DNA of 64,000 nt from Brasenia schreberi (taxonomy: Eukaryota > Streptophyta > Magnoliopsida > Nymphaeales > Cabombaceae): NCBI GenBank assembly GCA_036023115.1, contig JAYKKT010000073.1, positions 15,442,001 to 15,506,000 on the forward strand. Direction: 5' to 3'. Shown here in pieces: positions 36,005 through 64,000 of this stretch. A program made the position numbers and the translations under genes. The notes under the pieces are model-generated. The model ran no database searches and was not told where the DNA came from. It saw only the letters and a program-made list of their open reading frames with translations. Each line of letters begins with the position of its first letter. Position 1 is the stretch's first letter.

Positions 36005-36240
36005 CACTAATATATGATAAAATAAGAGAAAATCGTTTAAGATCATTTGAATGCGTGAAAAGTGATCAAAGAAAGCTTTGGTAAGAATGCACAAAAATAG
36101 ACAGTGAAACTGTTAAAAGAAAAATACGAAAACTTCAAAAATATTGGAAGGAACAATGAAAATTGATCTAGCTTTTTAAATTAACTGATTGAAATCAAGG
36201 ATTCATGTACGAGAACCCATTTAAAAGCCTTAGTTGTGTA
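36005..36240 (+). mobile_element. ancient RTE LINE 3' fragment
   Basis: Diverged match to the RTE 3' end (TGATCTAGCTTTTTAAATTA, ATTCATGTA, AAAAGCCTTAGTTGTG) with many substitutions and indels. Confidence 0.7.
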
Positions 36241-36339
36241 AACAAGTTTGAACAGTTTTAAATATCATCACATAGGTCTGATTAAAGAAACTCCCAATTC
36301 ACTCATTAGGTGATCCTGAAGCGTCAGTACATGTTGGTA

Positions 36340-36730
36340 CGTGAAGTGGGTTTCGATGAGATTGAACCTGAAAACACGAGTATGTATAGGGCTTGCTGTT
36401 TTGTGTTTTGGGTCATTTTCGTGTTATGCCATTTTATGCTCGTGTCAAGAATAGGTTAATCCAAAAATAACCTTTCTCTGAATATAATTATGGATGGATA
36501 AGAAGAAAAACTTTTTGGACGGTGTTTGTGCTGGATTTCCGTGTTCTGCCACCAGTTTGATATTTCATAATATCTCTGCGTCATGTCAGATTTGATGCAA
36601 TTTCGTATTTTAAGTTATGTTTGTGTCTTGTTCTGTGATCACGACAAAACAGGTAAATGGAAACACGAACCCGTCTTTGTTTGCCATCTCGAGTGAGCAC
36701 GAGTTGTATTCGTGTCAGGATTCCAGGTCA
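36340..36730. repeat. ACACG/CGTGT-rich dispersed repeat
   Basis: Contains GAAAACACGAGTATG, TTTTCGTGTTATGCC, GCTCGTGTCAAG and ATTCGTGTCAGGATTCC words of the family seen at 1585 and 62540. Confidence 0.35.
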
Positions 36731-37124
36731 TGCTTGATATGAGTCCGATCCAATTACGCAAATAAGGTCCTTCAGAATTCACAGTGCAAGTCAGCAGCAA
36801 CGTAAAACCAAGTTTCCAACAAATGAGGTTCTTTCGGGGAACCCGGATTTGACATTCTCGCATCGGTCCAATTCTCGTTGCCTTTTTCTCATAATTAAAT
36901 AATAAATAAATAAATAAACAAAAGAAGCGGAGGAAGGAGAGGAGCGGCAAGAAACCGCCCAACGAGCATTTCCAGAGCCTTCCGACCCAATGCCTCCGGC
37001 AGAATCAGCCCTTGGAATCTGGGCTCCCGTGTTCGCTTTTGAGGCGAATTCCGAACTCCCTTGATTTATAGGGTTTCCTTCCCCTTTATTGTTTCTCCTG
37101 AAAGAAAATCGACGACGATCGGAA

Positions 37125-40100
37125 ATGGGTTCCGGCGAATTCGTTAGCATCCAACCCAACGAGCTCAGTTTTGCATGTAATAAAGCCTTCTTTCTCTTTC
37201 TAATTGTCCTATTCCTCCTAACTGTTTGGTTTCTGTTTGATTCTTTCTGTTTTAGGGTTCTCCAATCCCGGTTTCTGTGGATTTCTTTCCTGAATTATTG
37301 TTTTTCCTTTCTTTGTTTTGATTCGGGTGAGAAGTTGAATTAAAGAAGCAGATCTCGTGTTCGATCCAATTGACGAATCAGACGGATCATCATGTAGCAT
37401 TCAAGGTGATCGCATGATTCTTTTCTTTTCTAGCTTTGGATTTTGTTTGTTATTTATGGAAGATCCAAGAATCTAAAGTTTTCGTTGGTTTTTCCTAGGT
37501 CAAGACTACGAATCCGAAGAAATACTGCGTTCGGCCAAACACCGGAATCGTATTGCCGCGGGCTACTTGCGATGTCGTAGGTACGATCCGTATCGTCACT
37601 GCTTTCATCTAATAGCAATCTTTTGGACGCGGCATTTCAAGGATCGTTATTTGGTGGCTGTAATATGATGCAGTAACCATGCAAGCCCAGCGTGAAGCCC
37701 CGCCAGATATGCAATGTAAGGATAAATTCTTGGTTCAGAGCGTCGTTGCGGCTGCAGGAGCTACTCAAAAAGACATTACGGCGGAAATGGTGCATTTCTT
37801 TTGATTTTTGTTGTTTTGTTTTGTTGCTTTTCGCATTTCCAGCAACTGAATTCGCAATTTTGGGTGCCCTTAGTTCAACAAAGAATCTGGGAATCAGATA
37901 GAGGAATGCAAATTGAGGGTCGTGTACGTGGCTCCGCCCCGACCACCCTCGCCGGTTGCAGAAGGGTCAGAAGAGGGTTCCCCACCAAAGGCATCTTTAT
38001 CAAATCTTGGGAATGACACTGGATTGGATAGCGTACGTATATTACACGATCATTCTTGAGTGCCTATCTAATTACCATTGCAATGCTGGTCTCTTGGTTC
38101 CTAAATTGTTGATCATTTTTTGGCGCCTTTCTAGTCACTATTGCAATTCTATCTCTTGGTCTCTATGGTTTGATCTACTTATGTGAATTCATTTGTCAGG
38201 TTTCACGTGAAGATGTTGATTCCAAGAACAAGGCTTCAGAGGTATGCAGTTATATTTCTGTCGTATTGGGATTTGTGCATAGAATTAATGCTGGTTGGTT
38301 AAAATAGAGAGGAGCATCAAGTATTCTTTGTGATAAGAAGATACCATTAAAGTTAGAAGGTAAATATTATAGAACAGCAATTAGACATGCCATGTTTTAT
38401 GGTTATGAGTGTTGGGCAGTTAATCATCAATATGTACAAAAGATGTCTACGACAGAAATGAAGATATTGAGATGGGTGAGTGGTCATACAAGAAAAGACC
38501 ATATACATAATGAGGTTATTAGAAATAAATTATGTGTGACACTAATAGAGGATAAAATGAGAGAATATCGTTTAAGGTGGTTTGAACATATAGAAAGAAG
38601 ATCAAAAGAAGAACCTGTAATAAGGTATGAAAAACTAGATTTTGAAAGTATTAAAAGAGGTAGAGGACGAACACAAAAGTATTGGAAATAAATAATAAAG
38701 AATGATCTAGCTTATTGTGAGTTAACTGCTAACATGGCACATGATAGGGCTATGAGGAAACAAAGAATCCATGTAGCCGACCCCGTCTAGTATGGGAAAA
38801 GGCTTAGTTGTTGTTATTGTTGTATTGCGATTTGTGCCTTAAGGACAGCTCATTGTGTATGTAAAATTACTTTTGAGGTTGTATTAGTCTTGGTAAGTAG
38901 AACTTTTTCTAATAGGAACTATGATTACAACTTGAGATCCTCATATCAAAGATCATCAAACCTTATTTGGTCCTTGGATCGAGATTGTGGGTTCTAAAAT
39001 TCTTGCCTTTTTCAAGTCTCGTATCATGAAACTATGTGACAATCTCTCATAAATTTTTAGATAATTTCTTGCACGTGAATGATTGAGCTTCTAGGTGGTA
39101 ACAATTTACCACTTGTTCAAGTCACGTAGCATAAAACTGTTTGTAAACTGAAGTGGTTCTTAACTGACTGTTTGTCATGTTCAAACCAGTATTAGAAGAA
39201 AGGTTCCTAGGTTATATGTACCAAGGTCATCAACAAACGGCTTTAGTTACCAAACAAGGCTTCATGTCTAGACACCTCTGTTTTTCTTCTCTTTTTGTGG
39301 TAGCACATGCATCCTACATTCCTTCTTTATGCTGAAATGTTTTAGTGGTCTCCACTCAGAGGGTGGCATGCTCATTAGGGTTTTACATTGGTAACAGAAC
39401 AATTATTGTGACCTAATTACACCTTCCAACAGAGCTTCTCTTCCCTATTGTGCTAGAAAGTTGTTTTTTCCCTTTGTTCTTGGTAATGTGTTTCCGTGGC
39501 TTGCTAACTAACAAGTTGGTTGATTTGATACTTAAATGTGCTTGCTTTTGTCTTGAGTAGCATAGGATAGTTGAAATTTGGTATTTGGATATGCTTCAAC
39601 CTACTTAACCCAGAATGTTAATTGGATTATTGATAATATGTACAAGATCTTAAACAAATTATGCAAGCTATCATACTCTTTTGGTTTTTCTTTTTTTCCA
39701 AATACATCGGAATGCATCACAATAGTGTCTATGTGATCTCCTCCTTAGCTTTTGTGATGTATTGGCCGCTGTCCAAGTTGGTTTTGCTTTAAGATTGTCT
39801 TTGAATGTAATAATGCATTGTCACAGTTAGGAGTTGGTAGTGCTGTATTTCTCAAACGAAGGTTATTCTGAAGGTGGTGAAAGTTATTACTGGACGATCA
39901 CTTGATGCGATATTCCTAATGATTAGACATGTGGGAAGAAGACAGAACCTAGAAAGTAATTTAATTAAGAACTTGGCAAATCCTTTTGGGAAAGAAAAAT
40001 GGGAGGACAAATATAACATATGGGATGAACGTTAGTCTAGTTGTTAGCTTCTTTACTTGTCTGCATTTAGCATTTTCAAGAACTTCAAGAATATTCTTTT

Positions 40101-43100
40101 TGGAATGGCAGTTTGCTCTCTTTTTCAAGCAAACATGACTTGCTGGGTCTGGAAAAAGTTGTGAAAATAGACTAACATTATTGAACTGTTCTAAAAATTA
40201 CTGAATTCTTTAATTCCTGCTCTATGGGAATGCGTGAAGTGAGAAAGGACTTGTATGTACGTCATAGTTGGCAGTGAGCTTTCAGTTTGCAATTGAATGA
40301 ACCAAAAATCTAAACATATTGTTGTAATCATAATGTTTAATTTGGTCCTGTTTTTTCCCTCATTTATTTGCTAGTTCTCTTTGAATTTGATCTCTCCATG
40401 ATTTTGTTTTCTTGCTTACTGGTTACAGGTGAATTCCAAGTGATGCAAGGAAATATTGTTTTCTTGTGGTAGTGATATTCGTGGTTGACACGAATTTTTA
40501 ATGTTTGTGTTGGATAATTTTTTTTTAAGATAATAACTTTCATGTGTATTATAAGATACCTGTTTTGCATATTAGCACAACTAACTAGTGTAACTCCTGG
40601 TTGCATGATCCTTCATGGATGTGCATTACTGCTATGCCCCAACATGTATCTTTGCTTCTAATGTTGGGACGTCGTGCTTTTCAATGTCTTCATAAATTTG
40701 CTTTTGAAACGTGACAAAGCAAAATATTTTGAAACTTCTTTGTATTTCATAGGGACCTCTTCCAAACGTCTCTATCATACTTACAATATGTTCTTGGCAG
40801 TTTCTGGGTTTTATCTCTTCTTATGTATTTATATATGTATGTCTGTCTCTGTGTCTGTGCTCTTTATGCTCCCTTTATGCAAATTAGATGCAAACCGAAT
40901 AACAATTTTGAACTTTGCGAAGATACTTCAATGTATACGGTGATAGTAAAAAACCATCAGCAATATCCCATGATCGGCTGATCCAAAAAAGGCAATGTTT
41001 TTGACCTTGTTGTGGACTCTTACTCATGTTTTCGTATCCCAGAATTCTCATGTAGTTCATGTTCACATATGATCATGATCTAACTAACTGATTAACTGGT
41101 CTTCTTCAGGCACGAGCAGCTGTTGCAAGACTAAATCAAGAGAAAAATTCTGTTATTCAACTAAATAAAAAACTACAGCAAGAGCTGGTGAGTTTATTTG
41201 TCATCTGTCGTTGTCCTTTTTTCCTGCTTCTTTTTGTTCCTTTTCCTCAGGCCTTTGTATGTGCATGTGTCTTTGCATGAAACCATGCACAAGATCTCGG
41301 ACACGGTTATAATAGCTCAAGCACATTCTTTTGTTCGTTTGGAATTTTTATATATTGCTGCTCACAAAAGTTGCTTCGTATTTGTAGGGTTTGCCTAAAA
41401 TACCAAGCACCACCCTCACATTTTGATTATTCCTAGGCAAAAGACTTTATAGACTTCTCAAGTATCCCCAACAGCCATAAATCATCTTATATGTAAAGCA
41501 AAGACATACAAGTCCATCCACATTCAAACAGATATAAATATATGGCCTGACAGCAACTGTAAACTATTATTCAAAACTATGACGCTTACTAAAGTGTCTC
41601 CACCAATTCCTTGACAAACTTGTGGTGGATTGATCTACAAATTTTCTTTAGCCTTTGTTCTTGAACCATATTTTCTTTTCTCACTCAACCACAAAGGGAT
41701 CAAAATCATAGAGTTTATTTTGGAAAACCCTTGTATTTCTAGACTTGGAAGCTGTAACTTCTCAGTTTCCTTTCTTTCTGAGAGAAAGTCGCTTGAAACA
41801 TATGAGAATATGAGTTCCTTTTTGAGCCAATAATTGAATGCAAAATTGTGACAGGTTATGTAGTTTATCATTTACTTCCTCTTTTTTGGCTTCTATGTGC
41901 TTATGCATGGAGGATGCATGTGTCTGTGTCTGCTGGGACGGGGATAAGAGAGTTATGCATTTCCGCTTTTAAACAACTAAAAAAATTTCTTAACCTTTTG
42001 ATATTTTGGTTAAGTATGAATCGATGAAGCATACACTCGGGTCATGGATGATATTTGGTGGATGAACCTTGAACTCTGAAGGATAAAAAGCATTAGTCTT
42101 GGCAAAAAAAGAATAGTAGTATGTGGAAGGCAAGCTGGTGGAATACAAGTGATATGAATGTAAAAACTAGAGCACATTGTGGACTGGAAAAGATAAATTC
42201 AAATAGTTAGTATTACTCCCTCAACAAAAGGGTGAGGTTGAAAACTGATCTTGTAATTAATGCAGATTGGATAAAAGAGGACCACATGTTTTCTCCTTAA
42301 AAGTCTTGAAAGGAAACTGTAAAACATGATCTTCTTCTGTCTTAGATAAATGAGGTCATGACCAAGATAGAGGACTGTGGCAGCTAAGAAGCTATGCAGT
42401 CAATGGCTATTGGTATGGATAAAAGGCTTAATTTTGATTGATGGTAGGACTAACGATGTTACATGATGCTTAATGTTGGACAGTCAACCACCAACATGTG
42501 TACAAGATGTGTATGGCTGAAATTAACTCGATATGTGCTTACCCTAGAAAGTTCATTAAAGAAGTTCTTGTGTTATACACGCTTGTACCAGTCTCCTGCT
42601 AATGTGGCTCATGTGGATATTGCTTCTTTGTCTTTCTTTATAAGTAATTGCATGGTTGCAGCGTACATTCATTGTGCTTATGTTGTCCTTATGAAATACG
42701 GTCCAATGCTGGCGCGTATAGTTTGATGGTATGCTCATTTGGTGGTGAGGATGAAACATTTTAGAGGTTTAGTCTAAACAGTAGTGGTATCCTCTTATTT
42801 AGATGAGCAGGTGGATGTGGAGGGTAAACCTGTTCTCAAGAGGTATAATTTAATAGCCTGTTGCACGTGGAAAGAGAACAGCTGACTTGATGCCCGCTGG
42901 AGGTTTTGTGTTGTTTCACTGCCCAGAGCATACTTGCTACAGGATGTCCTAGTTTTTCTCCATGCCGCTGGAGGTTTTGTGCTGTTTCACTGCCCAGAGC
43001 ATACTTACTACAGGATGTGAACCAATCCTAGTTTTTCTCCACACAGGAGATACCTTAGATGAAGAGATCGTTGGACCATTACTTGTTCAAGTTACCTAAA

Positions 43101-43463
43101 TCATGGCCAGTGTTGGTTTGTGATTCTTTCTTCTTTTCAATTTGGATGCTTTTTTAGTTGATGATGACAACGATGCCTTCATCACTAGAGCAATCGTGTA
43201 AATGACGCTCCATAATGACAGTGTATGCAAGACATCTGACTTCTAGATGAATGACTAGTTTGGATGCTTGTTATTTGTCATAGAAAGGTAATGGAGATAT
43301 ATCATGATTGTGATAGCCTTCGTCAGACTGACCTGGTTAATTTATTTTGCAGGAGTTTTTAAGAAAGCAACGCAGTAGAGCAGGAGGCGGCATTCCATTC
43401 ATGTATGTCTCAATTGTCGGGCTTCTGGGAATCCTCATTGGTTATCTCATGAGGAGGATGTGA
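37125..43463 (+). CDS. VAP27: VAP27-type vesicle-associated protein (MSP domain), 8 exons, 236 aa
   Basis: ER-anchored VAP-family adaptor; relatives recruit FFAT-motif proteins and act at ER contact sites with plasma membrane and cytoskeleton. Exons: 37125-37176, 37335-37405, 37499-37580, 37674-37789, 37874-38032, 38200-38241, 41110-41187, 43353-43463. The 711 coding bases are uninterrupted. The MSP domain covers about residues 6-125 with the signature KKYCVRPNTGIVLPR and MQAQREAPPDMQCKDKFLVQ. A Pro/Ser-rich linker and a short coiled coil (exon 7, ARAAVARLNQEKNSVIQLNK) follow. A tail anchor spans about residues 217-233, followed by Arg-Arg-Met. Length matches the usual ~240. Introns 6 (2.9 kb) and 7 (2.2 kb) are long; intron 6 holds a LINE fragment. 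It converges on the COG7 gene. Confidence 0.95.
38279..38821 (+). mobile_element. 5'-truncated RTE LINE in VAP27 intron 6
   Basis: 543 bp corresponding to the last part of the RTE reverse-transcriptase frame plus tail. A 16-bp TSD with one mismatch flanks it: GTATTGGGATTTGTGC at 38263-38278 and GTATTGCGATTTGTGC at 38822-38837. Same strand as the host gene. The C-terminal frame 38392-38691 is still open. Confidence 0.93.
42895..43040 (+). repeat. ~70-bp tandem duplication in VAP27 intron 7
   Basis: GCCGCTGGAGGTTTTGTG...CAGGATGT and CTAGTTTTTCTCCA occur twice in succession with few differences. Confidence 0.85.
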
Positions 43464-44949
43464 AGTAGATGCTTAATTTGGTCGGTACCTCTTTGCAATC
43501 TTCACAATAGAGGCTGCTCTTTCTGTTTCAACAACAACAACTAAGCCTTGAATAGGAAAAAGGAGAACACAACTACCAATGTGGCTTGATGGACTACTGC
43601 TGTCAAACCACTGGTTTAACTTTTTGTATTGATCGATTCTGTCGATCTTCTGTGTTCTTTCCTTCCCTTCTTAAATTTCCTTCTCTACATTACCTAGTTT
43701 GTCTAGGAAATCTGATGTTGTCTTTGTGATTAATTAGAGGCACTTTTTTGTATCAGCAAACTGCAACATTTTCCATCCAACTGTTGTGTTGTTGTGTTTG
43801 TCCTTAATATTCCAGCATTATTTTATGTCCAAAGGAGTCCATGACGATATTGCCTAATGTTAAGATGGTTTCTTAAATTTTAATTTCCAAAGGGGAGTCT
43901 GCAGTTTAGTTTTCTTAATGTTATCCTCAGTTTGGGAAGGAGAATTTGTTATAAGCAAACCCTCTCCTAACTGAAAGATATGATGGGAACATAAACCTGC
44001 AGTGTGATTCTCTGCAGCGGGCATTGAACAACTTGTGAAATTCCTATTTTGTTGCAATTATTATTCTTTGCTGCTGCCTGCACCCCCATCACAACCACTT
44101 TTCTCTCTCTACTGCAATCACCCTAACCCTTACCTCGCAGCTTTCATGAAGTTGCTTATTTGACACTTTGCGAGTCTTCCACTGCCACTCAATCACCGGC
44201 ATTTGCCTCTGCCTTTGCTGCTGCTGCTACTGTTACTGTCAGAATAGTTTAAAGAAGTACATTCTTACCAATCACTACAACTGCCTCACGCTACCTACAA
44301 AATGAGTTCTCATCCAAACATTCTTTTAGTATTTTGAAGTACATTTTGTTATACCACGCACTATGTTTGCTCTTTATTCGTGAAAGGCAAAGCCATCCAA
44401 ACAGGTGATAGAGATAAAATTCAAACTGGATTGTGATGAATGCTTTCCCGTGAACATAATAACCACACATCTAGGCTATTGTTTAAGATGGGTCCCAGTA
44501 ATGACTTAGCATGTAAAGTTTATTCACTTGTGGATGGTGTGGAAATACTCTCGGATGTTGAATCCTTTTGAACCCCACGCAAGTGTAACAAACTGCTTAC
44601 GGCAACTGGTAGTATGGTACTTTCAGAAAGCGGTGGAACATTGATTACCAAGGGAAGACTCAGCAAAAATGGTCTTAAACATAATCGCAGTACTGATCCT
44701 CCTATATATCAGGTTTAGAAAGTACATTCCTAGCTATTGCAACAAGAAGTAAGCCAAGCCGGTCGCCATGCAGTTGTAGGTCGGTTCTTCCAAAGGGCCT
44801 TGGCAGCATCGAGGAGATACAAAAACATTGTTTGGAGAAAAAATGGTAGCTCTGCAAATATTGCCGAAGAATTATAAAAGGAACAATAGGTAAGCACACT
44901 ACCGCATGCCCCGGTAGAAGATGCAAAAGCATGGAGTCCATCTGAGACA
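43464..44949. other. convergent intergenic region, two 3' UTRs
   Basis: Expected to hold the VAP27 3' UTR from the left and the COG7 3' UTR from the right. At about 43531-43562 there is a short minus-strand relic of an RTE tail (CAACAACAACTAAGCC then AGGAAAAAGG). No gene between. Confidence 0.5.
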
Positions 44950-62339
<17,390 letters not shown>

Positions 62340-62520
62340 CTTCGCTCGCTTCGCTTCTCCCTTGCTGGTTCTTCCTCTCCGTCGTTTCGTCTGACTTCCG
62401 GAACGACCACTCTCTTCTCTTCTCAGCGGACGGGCGGGAGGAGGCTTTTGGCGCTTCATCCTTCATCGTATCGGAGAGAACGAACCCGATCAACGACTCG
62501 CGGAGGCTAGAAAATAATAA
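62340..62520 (-). promoter_or_regulatory. COG7 5' leader region
   Basis: GC-rich stretch just upstream of the start, typical of the leader of a housekeeping gene. An in-frame ATG at 62459 with no intervening stop leaves the start open to alternatives. Confidence 0.35.
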
Positions 62521-62539
62521 ACTTATCGTATTTGAATTT

Positions 62540-62890
62540 ATGTACTCAGGTCATGTTTGTGTCGTGCATTTTTGGTGTTCGTGTCTTAACCCATATTGTG
62601 TCTGCTGAACTCAAACATGAACCTGTTATGATTGTTATTTATATGGACTGGACACTATTTACACCAAAGATCATCTCCAGACGGTACAAGAGGGAGCCGA
62701 ACAATCTCGACAACGAAAGTGACATGGACAAAAGCTTTGAATATGAACCTGTGTAATTTTTAATTTAGTTCAGTATGTTTCAGTCTCATCGAGTCAACAC
62801 GAACACGACACATTCCTTTTTGTGTTGTATTATGCCAATACTTTTACTGTAACACGTTAAAGCAAATCCTGATACGACAACAAACTCCAG
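62540..62890. repeat. ACACG/CGTGT-rich dispersed repeat
   Basis: Opens with GGTCATGTTTGTGTCGTGC and has GTCAACACGAACACGACAC near 62793-62811, giving loosely inverted ends about 250 bp apart. It lies directly upstream of COG7. Confidence 0.45.
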
Positions 62891-63105
62891 TACAAGTTCT
62901 CGAGTTTCTTTTTTGTGTCTGAAAATTGCCGCCCCAATGGTGTTCTTACTGGTTACGGAGGGCACTTGTTTTGGGTTCGGGTTGGTTAAGAGTGGTTTTT
63001 AAGCATACAAATAGAAATGGCTTCAGGTATAAAGTAGCTCAAGTAGGGTCAGGTCTTTATCCATTTCAAGAATGAGTTATAGTTACAATTTTATAAAATA
63101 TAAAA

Positions 63106-63178
63106 GGGGATGTAGCTCAGATGGTAGAGCGCTCGCTTAGCATGCGAGAGGTACGGGGATCGATACCCCGCATCTCTT
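63106..63178 (+). tRNA. tRNA-Ala (AGC), with altered 3' end
   Basis: Full cloverleaf: anticodon stem CTCGC/GCGAG with loop TTAGCAT (anticodon AGC), T stem CGGGG/CCCCG, and intact pol III A box (TAGCTCAGATGG) and B box (GATCGATACC). The alanine identity pair G3-U70 is present. Two oddities: position 72 is T, giving G1-U72, and the discriminator is T instead of the usual A. No T-run terminator follows closely. It could be a working variant or a tRNA pseudogene. Confidence 0.85.
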
Positions 63179-63886
63179 GATAACCGCCAATAGGAGTGCG
63201 GACGAGACCAGAAAGTAGAGGCTCCATCCTAAAACCGGGTGCAGTGTGCGTGGGATGAAAAATAAAGGGATTACATAACTAGCAAGAATAAACCAAATGG
63301 CTGCAGTCTTGAGCACAGACTGGAGACAGGAAACACTCTTCTCAAGGCGCTGGTAGAGCAATTTTGAAATGTTGGGGTGGGCGAGCCGCGAAACGGCCAT
63401 GATAGCCAGATACGTTACAGATTGAAACAGCACAACTGGGATCTCTTCACTGTATCTGTTGGCGCATGCACAAGCAAAATCACGTAAGCCGAAGATATTA
63501 TGCACAACTTTTGCTTAGATGTCAAAATCTTCTTCTATTCATTGTACAAATCTTTACACATCAAATAAACGGAACAATAAAGAGAAATATAATGTCACAA
63601 GAACCTGCAGAAAGGCAACAGTTGACAAGAACACAAAAAATCACTCACGGAACATAGAGGACAACAGGACATTTAAGTCAGATAGCAACGAAGTGTCCAC
63701 TTCCGAACTCTTATATGGGATGTTAATCTCCCTAAAACAGTTTTTATATGCCTATATATGATGCCATCTTGTTTCGTGGGTTACCGAGTTTTGTGCCAGT
63801 TATTTGACGTAAAACCACAGAGGGCACACTGCCTGCTGATTCAGCCTCAACCATTCAGACAAGCGATGCTCAACATAGGCTTCGAC
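63137..63886 (-). CDS. partial unrecognised membrane-protein gene, 3' part
   Basis: The main open stretch at 63137-63505 encodes a hydrophobic protein with roughly three membrane-spanning segments (e.g. AAIWFILASYVIPLFFI and LGWSLYFLVSSALLLAV) after a SEEIPVVLFQSVTYLAIMA region. It probably begins as an exon around 63465-63500. Two further phase-0 candidate exons with GT-AG borders lie upstream: 63560-63604 (15 residues, hydrophobic) and 63809-63886 (26 residues, VEHRLSEWLRLNQQAVCP). Their phases do not join cleanly to the main stretch, so an exon is missing or a border is wrong. The last part of the frame runs antisense through the tRNA. I do not recognise the family. The gene probably continues beyond 64000. 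Confidence 0.4.
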
Positions 63887-64000
63887 CTAGTCAACTTGTG
63901 ATTGTCACAAAATAGCATTTCTACATGGCACTTCTGGTACTATTCTATTCCGGCCAGCACATGTAACTTCAGAATTGTAGGATTCAGATTCCAATGCATT

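Noticed and set aside
62340..62459. Upstream in-frame ATG extending COG7 by 40 residues
   Set aside because: The extension is Lys/Arg-rich and unlike the family N terminus; the MMTVDLS start fits known plant COG7 proteins better.

Overview
The window is nuclear DNA of a flowering plant. The evidence is plant-only gene families (PLATZ, hybrid proline-rich proteins), multi-exon genes with GT-AG introns, plant-type RTE LINEs and Ty1/copia elements, very long (TA)n microsatellites, and AT-rich spacers. I cannot name the species. I see no bacterial operon, CRISPR array or other unusual system; the novelty is in the retroelements and in damage to one housekeeping gene.

Layout. 1-6.6 kb: a LINE tail, dispersed GGTTC-rich and ACACG-rich repeats, an 84-bp minisatellite and AT-rich spacer. 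6.65-8.33 kb: a complete five-exon PLATZ gene (+). 8.9-15.3 kb: an RTE-type LINE split by a second, full-length RTE LINE, both with target-site duplications (TSDs). 15.3-21 kb: microsatellites and degenerate repeats. 21.17-21.60 kb (+) and 24.69-25.13 kb (-): two intronless, convergent eight-cysteine hybrid proline-rich protein genes. 28.83-34.26 kb: a Ty1/copia element (-) with both LTRs and a 5-bp TSD but without an integrase core. 37.1-43.5 kb: a complete eight-exon VAP27-type gene (+) with a LINE fragment in intron 6. 44.95-62.34 kb: the gene for Golgi tethering subunit COG7 (-), with an intron of about 12 kb full of nested retroelements and a damaged N-terminal exon region. 62.5-64 kb: an ACACG-rich repeat, a tRNA-Ala(AGC)-like gene and a partial unrecognised membrane-protein gene (-).

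The genes do not form a pathway. VAP27 (ER membrane contact sites) and COG7 (intra-Golgi vesicle tethering) both serve the endomembrane system but are merely convergent neighbours. Exon coordinates were joined by hand from splice consensus and reading-frame continuity, and family assignments rest on remembered family features rather than searches.
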